From assembly GCA_030840515.1 (NCBI GenBank), contig JAVEEJ010000124.1, positions 1 to 37,472 on the forward strand: a stretch of 37,472 bases of DNA, in the 5' to 3' direction. The DNA is from Frankiaceae bacterium (GTDB lineage: Bacteria > Actinomycetota > Actinomycetes > JAVEEJ01). How positions within the stretch are numbered: position 1 is the first letter of the stretch; each line of letters opens with the position of its first letter. This document shows, piece after piece, positions 21,886 through 29,531 of the stretch. The position numbers were made by a program, and so were the translations under genes. The notes beneath the pieces are model-generated. The model was not told where the DNA came from. It ran no database searches and was given only the letters and a program-made list of their open reading frames with translations.

Positions 21886-22739
21886 GGGCGCTCGTCGTCG
21901 GCAGCATCAACGTCGACCTCGTGGTGCGGGTCCCGGCCCTCCCCGGGGCCGGGGTCACGGTGCTCGGGGCTGATGCCGTGCGGCACGCGGGTGGCAAAGG
22001 AGGCAACCAGGCAGCGGCACTCGCGCGGCTCGGCGCCGAGACCGCGCTGGTCGGCGCCACCGGTCAGGACGCGGACGGCGACTGGTCGATCGCCCAGCTG
22101 CAGGCTGCCGGTGTGGACACGACCGCTGTCGCGCGGCTCGCCGACGTGCCCACCGGCTTGGCGATGATCGCCGTGGACGACGCGGGCGAGAACTTCGTCG
22201 TCGTGTCTCGTGGAGCCAATGCCCACTGCGCGCCACCACTCGAAATCGGAGCGGACGTGGTGGTGGTGCAGCTCGAGATCCCTGCCCCCACGGTGCACGC
22301 GACCCTGCGCGCCGCCCGCGCATCCGGTGCTTGCACCGTGCTCAACGCTGCACCCGCAGAACCCCTCGTCGACGACGTGTGGGGACTGGTGGACCTGCTC
22401 GTCGTCAACGCCGACGAGGCGCGGGTGCACGGCCCGCAGCCCGCTGTCGGCGCCACGATCGTGACGCTCGGGTCGCGCGGCGCGCAGGTGCTGCTGCAGG
22501 ACCGGCCACCGGTCGTCGTACCCGCTCCCGAGGTCGTCGTGGTCGACAGCACCGGCGCCGGTGACTGCTTCACGGCAGCGGCGGCGTTCGCCGTCGCCGG
22601 CGGCGCGGACCCCGTGGAGGCGGCCCGGTTCGCGGTGGCGGCCGCGAGCCTGTCCGTGCGGGCACCTGGCGCACGCGGTGGGTATCCCAGCCGCGCCGAG
22701 GCTCAGAAGGAGAGCGAGCGCATCCAGGCCAGCAGCTGA
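21882..22739 (+). CDS. rbsK: Ribokinase-family carbohydrate kinase
   Basis: The 285-residue protein belongs to the PfkB/ribokinase family. The N-terminal motif VVGSINVDLVVRVPALP and the substrate glycines HAGGKGGNQAAALARLGAE are typical of RbsK. NAAPAEP, LLVVNADEA and the catalytic motif DSTGAGDCFTAAAAFA (anion hole and base Asp) are intact. Ribose is the expected substrate, but no ribose transporter is nearby, so another pentose or nucleoside sugar is possible. The GTG start overlaps the GlxA-type regulator stop. The last 37 bases overlap the convergent lipoprotein gene. Confidence 0.88.
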   Translation: MRALVVGSINVDLVVRVPALPGAGVTVLGADAVRHAGGKGGNQAAALARLGAETALVGATGQDADGDWSIAQLQAAGVDTTAVARLADVPTGLAMIAVDDAGENFVVVSRGANAHCAPPLEIGADVVVVQLEIPAPTVHATLRAARASGACTVLNAAPAEPLVDDVWGLVDLLVVNADEARVHGPQPAVGATIVTLGSRGAQVLLQDRPPVVVPAPEVVVVDSTGAGDCFTAAAAFAVAGGADPVEAARFAVAAASLSVRAPGARGGYPSRAEAQKESERIQASS

Positions 22740-23731
22740 GCTTCGGGCAGGTCCGAGATCACCGTCAGGAGCAGGCCTTTGGGACCGAGTACGTCGACCC
22801 GCAGCCCGGCGAGCACGGGAGTGAGCCGCCCGGTGCCTAGCAACCCCAGCTTGATCGGAGCGCCCCCGGTCGGAGCCGGCGTCGGCTGCCGCAGGTCGCG
22901 GCCGTATTTCGCCTCCACCAGGTGGCCGGCACCGACCCAGGTGAGGACCGCTCCCTCGCGGGTGACGGCTGGTGCCTCGCCCGAGCGGTCGATGTCGAGC
23001 ACGGCGACGGCCTTGTCCGAGTGCATCCCCGGCGGCGGCGCCGGGTCGGCGGTCGGGATCAGCCGGGTCAGCTCGCTCTCGGTCGACGGGGTGACCGAGA
23101 ACCCGCTCAGGTTGGCCGGCGCCGGGGTCGGAGACGGCGCGAACAGCCGCCGGTCGGTCAGCGCAGCCGGGGGGCCGAGCGCGGTGGCGACGCGGGCCCG
23201 CAACACCTTGCCGTCACGGGTCCAGCTGTCACTGAGGATCACGCCCTCAGCCGAGACACAGGACGTGGTGCGCTCGCCGGGCGTGGGCGCTGTGAAAGGC
23301 GCGCCGTCGAGCGGTTGCTTCGAGAGCCACCCGGTGCAGCGCCGCCCGAGGACCTCACTGCCGGACGCCTGTCGCACCAGGTGCTGACGGAGCGCGACGG
23401 GAAGCGCGACGTCGAGGTGGCTGTCGGGGCCTGGTGCTGCCGGCCACGACGGCGACACCTGCTGGGTGGAGCCGTCAGGCCGGACCTGGTAGACCCCCGA
23501 CTCGGTCCACGCGACCCCACCGACCGAGTGCCCCTCGGCTGACCTCACCGTGCGCGCGCGGTAGGGACGGTCGACGTCGGTCACCTCGACGGTGTGCAGT
23601 CCCCGGTCGTCAGTGACGTCGTACTCGATGTGGAATCCGTTGCGCGGTGCGGCGGGTGTGCGCGCGCTGTCGGAGCTCGTGCAGCCGGAGACCGCAACGA
23701 GCAGCAGGGTCGCGGCAAGAGCGAGGCGCAC
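22703..23731 (-). CDS. Putative lipoprotein
   Basis: The 342-residue protein has a lipoprotein signal peptide (MRLALAATLLLVAVSGC) with lipobox VSGC, so it should be anchored to the outer face of the membrane. The body is beta-rich with Pro-rich spacers (PSPTPAPAN, ADPAPPPGM) and two more cysteines (CTGWL, CVSAEG). I recognise no enzyme motif. It starts 14 bases after the MFS-LivF gene stop on the same strand, so it is probably the last gene of the transporter operon and may be an accessory surface protein. A GTG start at 23731 gives the clean signal sequence. The 3' end overlaps rbsK by 37 bases tail to tail. Confidence 0.75.
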   Translation of the reverse strand: MRLALAATLLLVAVSGCTSSDSARTPAAPRNGFHIEYDVTDDRGLHTVEVTDVDRPYRARTVRSAEGHSVGGVAWTESGVYQVRPDGSTQQVSPSWPAAPGPDSHLDVALPVALRQHLVRQASGSEVLGRRCTGWLSKQPLDGAPFTAPTPGERTTSCVSAEGVILSDSWTRDGKVLRARVATALGPPAALTDRRLFAPSPTPAPANLSGFSVTPSTESELTRLIPTADPAPPPGMHSDKAVAVLDIDRSGEAPAVTREGAVLTWVGAGHLVEAKYGRDLRQPTPAPTGGAPIKLGLLGTGRLTPVLAGLRVDVLGPKGLLLTVISDLPEAQLLAWMRSLSF

Positions 23732-23745
23732 AGGCGAAGCGTGCC

Positions 23746-25791
23746 TCAGGTGCGGGTCGGGTCGCCGAGTGCGCCCGCGCTGTCCGCAGCGCCTCCCAAG
23801 AACACCGAGCGCAGCAGGTCGTCGCGCTGGAGCAGTTGGGCGGTCGGGCCGCTGTAGCGGACCTGTCCCTTCTCGAGGAAGTACGCGCGGTCGGCGAGGT
23901 TGAGCGCGACGTTCACGGACTGCTCCACGAGTACGACGGTCACACCCTCGGCCTGCAGCCGCCGCACGGCCACGAGCAGCTCCTGCACGACGACGGGCGC
24001 AAGCCCGAGCGACAGCTCATCGATGAGCAGCAGCCGCGGGCGCAGCAGCATGGCCTGGGCGAGCACCAGCATCTGGCGCTGCCCACCGGAGAGCGACCCG
24101 GCCTTCTGCTGCAGCAGCGGAGACAGTGCGGGGAACAGCTCGAGCACCTCACGCAGCCGACGCTTCGAGACGTCGGCGTCCTTGCGGATGAGGAAGGCGC
24201 CGAGCCGCAGGTTCTCGGCGACCGTGAGGCCGGGGAAGATCCCGCGTCCGCCGGGTGCTTGCACCAGCCCACGTGCCGCGATCCGCTCGGCGCTCTCCCC
24301 GGTGATGGGCTCACCGTCGAACCAGATGTTGCCGCCGTCGGTGGCAACGAGCCCGGACAGCGCGTTGAGCACCGTGGACTTGCCCGCACCGTTGGTGCCG
24401 AGCAGCGCGACGACCTCACCCTGACGGATCTCGAGGTCGATGCCGAACAGCACGCGAACGTTGTCGTAGGAGACGGTGATCGCCTTGGTCTCGAGCAGGA
24501 TCGGCCGTCCCTGCTCATCGAGCCGCCGCTCGGGCTCGGTGTAGAGCGGGCTCAGCCGCTCGACGTCGTCGTTCATGTACTTCGCGGCGGTCCGCACGTG
24601 GAAGGTCCCGCGCACGAGCAGCAAGGCGCACACCACGAGCGCCCAGCGGTTACCGAACGCGCTGGCGATCCCGGCGGTGACCCCGATGAACGCGATGCCG
24701 GCGAGTGCCATGACCTGGCCGAGGGCGAGGGCGCTCGCGCGCAGCTCGGGCGCCGACACCAGGCTCTGCAGCGACAGCAGCAACGGTGAGACCAGGCCGA
24801 ATCCGCACGCGATGACGAACAGCAGCGGCACCGCCACCCAGACAGTTGGCGAGAGGGCGAAAGCGAGCACCAGTCCGCCGATGCCGAACCCGAGCGTGCT
24901 CAGCCACAGCACACCCTGGGCGGGACTGCGGTTGAGCTGGCTCTGCGCGAGCCTCGCGCCGGTGAGGGTGGCGACCACAGCGCCGACACCGCCGACGCTG
25001 CCGATCACCCCCAGGCCCCAGTCACCCACGCCGAAGGAGTTCTTGAAGAAGAACGGAAGCACCGTGACGGCGGAGAAGACCCCGCCGATCAGCCAGATGC
25101 CGGCGATGTACTGGTAGCGCAGTGAGCGCACTGCCCACAGCCGCGGGATGGTGTCGCGCCACGCGACGTTGTCGAGCCCTTGCGACGCCTCGAAGCGGCC
25201 GCGCTCCGGCTCAGGGAGCCGGTTGCAGGCGATGACGACAGGGATCGACAGCGCGCCGATGAAGACGAACGCGCCCCGCCATCCGAAGAACAGCGCGATC
25301 GTCGCGCCGAGCAGTGGCCCGATCGCGTCACCGACCTGGCTGCCGATGGTGAACATCCCCATCGCCTTCACGCGCACCTTGGGCGAGTAGAAGTCGGACA
25401 TGAGCGCGGCCTGGATCGGATAGCTCACGGTGCGTCCGAACGCAGAGCCGACGCGGGCTGCGACCAGGATCCAGAGCGCGGTCGAGAAGGCGGTGCCGAG
25501 CGAGAACAGCGCCCACACCAGCGCGGCACCGACGACGATGGGCATCCGGCGGCGTCGGTCGGCGAGCTTGGACAGAGGCAACGCCACGAGTGGCGCGAGG
25601 AACGTCATGAGGACCGTGATGACACCGACGGTCCCGACCCCCTTGCCGAAGTCGGCGAGGATCGTCGGCGCGAGCCAACGGAAGGTCGCGTTGTCCAGCT
25701 CGTCGATGGCGTTGAGGCCGAACATCGTGACGACGGGCTGCAGCCGCTCACCGCCAACGAAGTCATCCAGCCGGCGCCGCAGGCCCATCAC
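23746..25791 (-). CDS. MFS transporter fused to LivF-type ABC ATPase
   Basis: The 681-residue protein joins two transporter classes. Residues 1 to about 415 are a 12-helix major-facilitator domain with the loop motif LSKLADRRRRMPIVVGAAL. Residues about 430-665 are an ABC ATPase of the LivF type: Walker A GTNGAGKST (about 465-473), QAPGGRGIFPGLTVAENL, signature LSGGQRQM (near 565), Walker B LLLIDELSLGLAP (near 589), switch His replaced by Gln (VLVEQSVNVAL), which is common in LivF. All ATP-binding parts look functional. It follows the LivH-LivM fusion gene with a GTGA overlap; the start is GTG 25791 or the adjacent ATG 25788. The ATPase should power the Liv transporter; the MFS half could export or exchange a related solute. 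MFS-LivF fusions exist in other actinomycetes, but their substrates are not known to me. Confidence 0.93.
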   Translation of the reverse strand: MMGLRRRLDDFVGGERLQPVVTMFGLNAIDELDNATFRWLAPTILADFGKGVGTVGVITVLMTFLAPLVALPLSKLADRRRRMPIVVGAALVWALFSLGTAFSTALWILVAARVGSAFGRTVSYPIQAALMSDFYSPKVRVKAMGMFTIGSQVGDAIGPLLGATIALFFGWRGAFVFIGALSIPVVIACNRLPEPERGRFEASQGLDNVAWRDTIPRLWAVRSLRYQYIAGIWLIGGVFSAVTVLPFFFKNSFGVGDWGLGVIGSVGGVGAVVATLTGARLAQSQLNRSPAQGVLWLSTLGFGIGGLVLAFALSPTVWVAVPLLFVIACGFGLVSPLLLSLQSLVSAPELRASALALGQVMALAGIAFIGVTAGIASAFGNRWALVVCALLLVRGTFHVRTAAKYMNDDVERLSPLYTEPERRLDEQGRPILLETKAITVSYDNVRVLFGIDLEIRQGEVVALLGTNGAGKSTVLNALSGLVATDGGNIWFDGEPITGESAERIAARGLVQAPGGRGIFPGLTVAENLRLGAFLIRKDADVSKRRLREVLELFPALSPLLQQKAGSLSGGQRQMLVLAQAMLLRPRLLLIDELSLGLAPVVVQELLVAVRRLQAEGVTVVLVEQSVNVALNLADRAYFLEKGQVRYSGPTAQLLQRDDLLRSVFLGGAADSAGALGDPTRT

Positions 25792-27797
25792 GGGTGGCTA
25801 CCGGCTGCGGTCGGCGCCGCCTGAGCGGTGAGCACGGCCTCGACGAGCTCGTCGCCGGTCAACGCGGACATCGCCTCCGTTGCCTCGACCGGCGTGACAC
25901 GCGGTGTCGCGGCGACGCCTGTGACCCAGGTGGCAAGCGCGTTCCTGCCCAACATGGCCAGGCGGGCCAGTCCTCCGGGAAAGAAGCAGATCAGGATGAG
26001 CAGGCCCAAGCCGGTGGAGGTGAGCCCGACGTAGCGCGCCGCGTCCTCCGGCACGAACAGGGAGATGGCGAGGTAGGCGGTGCCCAGCAGCGCGCCGAAG
26101 ATGGAGCCGAGCCCTCCGATGATGGCCGCCGCAAGGATGGTCAGCGACCTGGTGGCCGGGAAGGAGTTGGGCGAGACCGTCACCACGCAGCCGGCCCACA
26201 CGAAGCCACCGATCGCGGCGAGCACCCCGGACAGCACGAAGCCGGTGAGCCGGGTGCGCACCACGGCGATGCCGAAGGCCGCCGCCTGCGCGGGGTTGTC
26301 GCGGATCGCCACGAGGTTGCGCCCCAGCCGACCGCGCTGAAGCGCACGGGCGGACAGCACGCACGCCAGCAGCACGCCCGCCGCCAGGTAGTAGTAGGTC
26401 CGGTTGCCTACCCACTCGGGACGCACCAGCGAGCCATCACCCTTGAACCAGCTCTTGTCATAGAGCCAGCTCTCGCTGACGACCGCGAAGCCGAGCGTCA
26501 CCACCGCCAGCAGCGTCCCGGGGAGCCGAAGCGCAGGCAAGCCGATGAGCAACGCGGTCAGCCCACCCAGGACTGCGACCACGAGGAAGGCGAGCCAGAA
26601 GGACATCCCCCAGTGCCCAACAAGCCGCGAGCCGAAGATGCCGGCGACGCCGGCGATCCCCCAGTGCCCGAGCGAGACCTGACCCGACCAGCCGGTGAGG
26701 ATCGTCAGCGCGAGAACCACGATCGAGGTGCCGAAGATGGTGGCCAGCAGGTAGGTGCGCGCGGGAGAGAGCATCAGCGGGGCGGCGAGGACTGCGGCGG
26801 CTCCGAGGCCGCTGACGCCGAAGACGAGCGCCCGCCAGCGGGGGTGCGCCGTGATCTCGGAGGGCAGCGCTCTCACCGGCTCCGCCAGCCTCCAGCTGGA
26901 CTCCTCACCGGCCGTGGTGCGACGCCGCGCCTCTCTCCGGATGAGCAGTGCCACGAGTACGACGCCGAGCACGACCGCGTCGGAGAGGTTGGCCTGCTTG
27001 GTGTAGTAGAAGATCAGCGAGTCGAGCAGTCCGATGCCCAGGCCCCAGCCGAAGGCCAAGCCGACCGAGCCGAAGCCGGCCAGTGTGGCCGCCGCCAACC
27101 CGCGCAGCAGCAGCGGCAACCCGATGGCGTCCGCCGAGCTGTAGCCGTTGATCGGCGCAAGCAGCATGAAGGCACCACCGGCGAGCAGTGCCGCGACGAC
27201 CCAGGCCAACGTCGACACGCGTCGGACCGGTATGCCCATGAGCCTGGCGCGCGGCGCGTTCTCGGCCGCCGCGCGCACCGCGAGTCCGTAGGTGCTGCGG
27301 GTGAGGAACGCTGCGGTCGCGAACGCGAGGATCGGGCCGCCGATCAGCACCAGGATGTGCTGCGGTCCGAAGACGACCCGACCGAACGTGAACTGCCCAC
27401 TGTGGAACGGCAGCGGGAAGGTGGTCGCGCCCTGGAAGAGAACCGAGGCCCCACCGCGCTCTGGCTTCGGCAGCAGCAGTCGCAGCAGCAGCACGATCTG
27501 CGCGATGCCGACGGTCGCGAGCAGCGCGATCAGTCGCGGTGCGTCGAACAGCCGTTGGATGATGGTGCGCTCGATGACGGCTCCCAGCACGGCGGTGGCG
27601 AGCAGTGTCACCGCTAGGGCGGGCCAGTAGGGCCAGTGCGCCCGTGCAGTCATCGTGATCATCATCGCAACGGCGAAGGCACCGATCTCACCCTGCGCGA
27701 AGTTGATGACGCGGCTGGACATGTGCACCAGCACAAGACCCACGGCAAGCAGCGCCGTGCTCATTCCCAGCACGAGGCCGAGTGCAAGCAAGTCCAT
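25788..27797 (-). CDS. LivH-LivM fused ABC permease
   Basis: The 669-residue membrane protein carries both permease subunits of a branched-chain-amino-acid-type ABC transporter in one chain. The LivH half (about 1-290) begins ALGLVLGMSTALLAVGLVLV and has INFAQGEIGAFAVAMM and RAAAENAPRARLMGIPVRRV, the ATPase-coupling (EAA-like) loop. The LivM half (about 325-615) has LTGWSGQVSLGHWGIAGVAG, LRLPGTLLAVVTLGFAVV and the second coupling loop AIRDNPAQAAAFGIAV. A soluble tail of about 50 residues ends the protein. It starts 6 bases after the binding-protein gene and overlaps the MFS-LivF gene by GTGA. Substrate class cannot be set from the permease alone. Confidence 0.95.
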   Translation of the reverse strand: MDLLALGLVLGMSTALLAVGLVLVHMSSRVINFAQGEIGAFAVAMMITMTARAHWPYWPALAVTLLATAVLGAVIERTIIQRLFDAPRLIALLATVGIAQIVLLLRLLLPKPERGGASVLFQGATTFPLPFHSGQFTFGRVVFGPQHILVLIGGPILAFATAAFLTRSTYGLAVRAAAENAPRARLMGIPVRRVSTLAWVVAALLAGGAFMLLAPINGYSSADAIGLPLLLRGLAAATLAGFGSVGLAFGWGLGIGLLDSLIFYYTKQANLSDAVVLGVVLVALLIRREARRRTTAGEESSWRLAEPVRALPSEITAHPRWRALVFGVSGLGAAAVLAAPLMLSPARTYLLATIFGTSIVVLALTILTGWSGQVSLGHWGIAGVAGIFGSRLVGHWGMSFWLAFLVVAVLGGLTALLIGLPALRLPGTLLAVVTLGFAVVSESWLYDKSWFKGDGSLVRPEWVGNRTYYYLAAGVLLACVLSARALQRGRLGRNLVAIRDNPAQAAAFGIAVVRTRLTGFVLSGVLAAIGGFVWAGCVVTVSPNSFPATRSLTILAAAIIGGLGSIFGALLGTAYLAISLFVPEDAARYVGLTSTGLGLLILICFFPGGLARLAMLGRNALATWVTGVAATPRVTPVEATEAMSALTGDELVEAVLTAQAAPTAAGSHP

Positions 27798-27803
27798 CGC
27801 GAG

Positions 27804-29396
27804 CTACTTCTGGGGCGGGGTGTACTTCTTCTGCAGGGCGTGCGTGATGTTCACCCCTCCAGACTTCCCCGGGCCCATGATCTTCCAGTAGGTCGGGTAC
27901 TCCGGGAAGTCGTAGTCGAGGCGGTTTCCGTTCCACTTGGCCACGGTCTGAAGGTCGAAGCCGGTGAAGTCAAAGGGACCCTTCAGACCTGGCACCGAGA
28001 ACGTGACCGGCACCGTGGCGTCCCAGAAGAAGTCACCGCGGATCGCGTTGACGCCGAGCATCAGCGAGTTGCCCGTCAGCTCGCCGGTGACGTCCACGGC
28101 GCGGCGCATCGCTGCGGAGGACAGCAAGATGGTGGCGCAGGCGATCTGAGCTGATGCCGACGTGGACATGCCGTCGTCGCCGTTGTACTTCTTGTAGATG
28201 TTGGCGCAGTTGCCCTCATAAGGGCTGGCGCCCGCCTTGATCCGCGTGGTGAGGCCGACGGAGTTCTTCCACTCGTCCGGCTGCATGAGCGCACCGCCGG
28301 TCTGAGTGTCGATGAGGTAGGTGCGCGCGGTCCAGGTCCACGTGGGGTACCAGTTCTGCGTCTTGGCAGCGTCGGTGAAGAAGACGTCGGCGATCGCGTT
28401 GTTGGCGATCAGCCAGACCTGGTCGCAGTTGGGCTTCATCGCGATGGCGCTCTGCGTCGCCTGCTGGGTTGCCGTGGACGGGTCGTCCTTGTACTTCACG
28501 ATCATCTTGAACTTGTAGCCCTGGTCGCTGAGCGCCCGCACCAGGTACTTCTCGAGGTTGTTGAAGTCAGGGGTGTCGGGGTGGATCAGGCACGGCTTGC
28601 GCGTGTTGGAGTGCAGGTAGTTGCGACCGAAGGAAGCCCAGTTCGCGTAGTCGGACTCCGCGTCCTGGAAGGGCTGGAACTGCCCGTAGCCCTGCTTGCG
28701 CTGCTCCGAGATCAACGAGCGCCCGCCGAGGAACGGCAGGTGCTTCTTGGCCAGCAGGTCGCTGACCTCGTGAAGCCCCGCGATGTCCATCAGCACCTTG
28801 TACTGGTCGACGAGCTCGATGGCTGCCGAGCCGTTCTTCTCGGGGCAGTAGGTGCCGCCGTCGTCGACGGTGACGAGCTTGAGCGTGCGGCCGCGGATGC
28901 CGCCGGTGTCGTTGATGTACTTGACGTAGGTGCTGAACGACTTGGCGATGTCACCGGTGGCCTGGGCGCTGAACTGCCCGGCCAGCGTCTGGGCCTGCGG
29001 GCAGCTGCCCTTGTCGTAGTCGGCGCCGATCAGCACCGAGTCCTTGGTCACGCCCTGGGTGCGGAGGCCGAAGTCGGGGATGTCCGTCGTCACGGTCACG
29101 GGCGGCGGGGTGGCCCCGCCGGGGCCGGTGATCGTGCCCGGCGCGCCCGACGACCCCGGCAGCGGCTTCCCGTTGGGCCCGGTGGTGGCACCGGGCAGCG
29201 GCTGGCCCGACGGCCCGGTGGAGGGGCTCGCGCCGGGTTGCTGCGAGCCGTCGGTGTCGCCCGGCAGCGTGTTCAGGCTGGAGGAGTCGTCGCCCTTGTG
29301 ACGGTTCTCGTAGCGGACCTGTCCGAGGGACAGGCCGCCGGCCACGAGGACGACGGCGTTGACGATGGCGACCGCGCGCAGGCGTGGGTCCAGCAC
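27804..29396 (-). CDS. Extracellular solute-binding protein of the Liv-type transporter
   Basis: The 530-residue protein has an N-terminal hydrophobic segment without a lipobox cysteine (VAIVNAVVLVAGGLSLGQV), so it is secreted or membrane-anchored. A Gly/Pro linker of about 60 residues with repeated GP-G-[QK]-PLPG units follows. The binding domain (about 115-530) is a periplasmic-binding-protein type 1 fold: TKDSVLIGADYDKGSCPQAQ, YVKYINDTGGIRGRTLKLVT, GTYCPEKNGSAAIELVD and further segments. Six or more cysteines suggest disulfides. The GTG start has AGAGGGG just upstream. It leads the transporter operon and is divergent from the ROK repressor. Ligand is unknown; family members bind amino acids, amides or aromatic compounds. 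Confidence 0.9.
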   Translation of the reverse strand: MLDPRLRAVAIVNAVVLVAGGLSLGQVRYENRHKGDDSSSLNTLPGDTDGSQQPGASPSTGPSGQPLPGATTGPNGKPLPGSSGAPGTITGPGGATPPPVTVTTDIPDFGLRTQGVTKDSVLIGADYDKGSCPQAQTLAGQFSAQATGDIAKSFSTYVKYINDTGGIRGRTLKLVTVDDGGTYCPEKNGSAAIELVDQYKVLMDIAGLHEVSDLLAKKHLPFLGGRSLISEQRKQGYGQFQPFQDAESDYANWASFGRNYLHSNTRKPCLIHPDTPDFNNLEKYLVRALSDQGYKFKMIVKYKDDPSTATQQATQSAIAMKPNCDQVWLIANNAIADVFFTDAAKTQNWYPTWTWTARTYLIDTQTGGALMQPDEWKNSVGLTTRIKAGASPYEGNCANIYKKYNGDDGMSTSASAQIACATILLSSAAMRRAVDVTGELTGNSLMLGVNAIRGDFFWDATVPVTFSVPGLKGPFDFTGFDLQTVAKWNGNRLDYDFPEYPTYWKIMGPGKSGGVNITHALQKKYTPPQK

Positions 29397-29408
29397 GGCA
29401 GCCCCTCT

Positions 29409-29438
29409 CTCGGTCTGGGCGAGCGCTACTCGGTCTGG
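29409..29438. repeat. Direct repeat CTCGGTCTGG in the transporter leader
   Basis: CTCGGTCTGG occurs at 29409-29418 and 29429-29438, 20 bases apart. It lies just upstream of the binding-protein start, in the transcript leader or core promoter. Near two-turn spacing is compatible with a protein site, but function is unknown. Confidence 0.45.
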
Positions 29439-29464
29439 CGGGTATTTGTATGGGACCCTGACAT

Positions 29465-29503
29465 TTCCCGGGAAGGCGTGTCAAGAGTGCCATGTCCCGG
29501 GCA
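29465..29503. promoter_or_regulatory. Paired palindromes between the binding protein and ROK repressor genes
   Basis: TTCCCGGGAA (29465-29474) is a perfect palindrome. A second site, TGTCCCGGGCA (29493-29503), shares the CCCGGG core 29 bases away. Both lie in the 135-base divergent region upstream of the ROK gene. ROK repressors bind palindromes in such positions, so these are likely operators for the regulator encoded next to them. Confidence 0.5.
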
Positions 29504-29531
29504 AACTGCACCCCCCTGGAAGGATTCCATC

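Noticed and set aside
29479..29484. Minus-strand TTGACA as -35 for the binding-protein operon
   Set aside because: At the right spacing there is only TCAGGG; the AT-rich CATACAAAT lies 28 bases away, too far.
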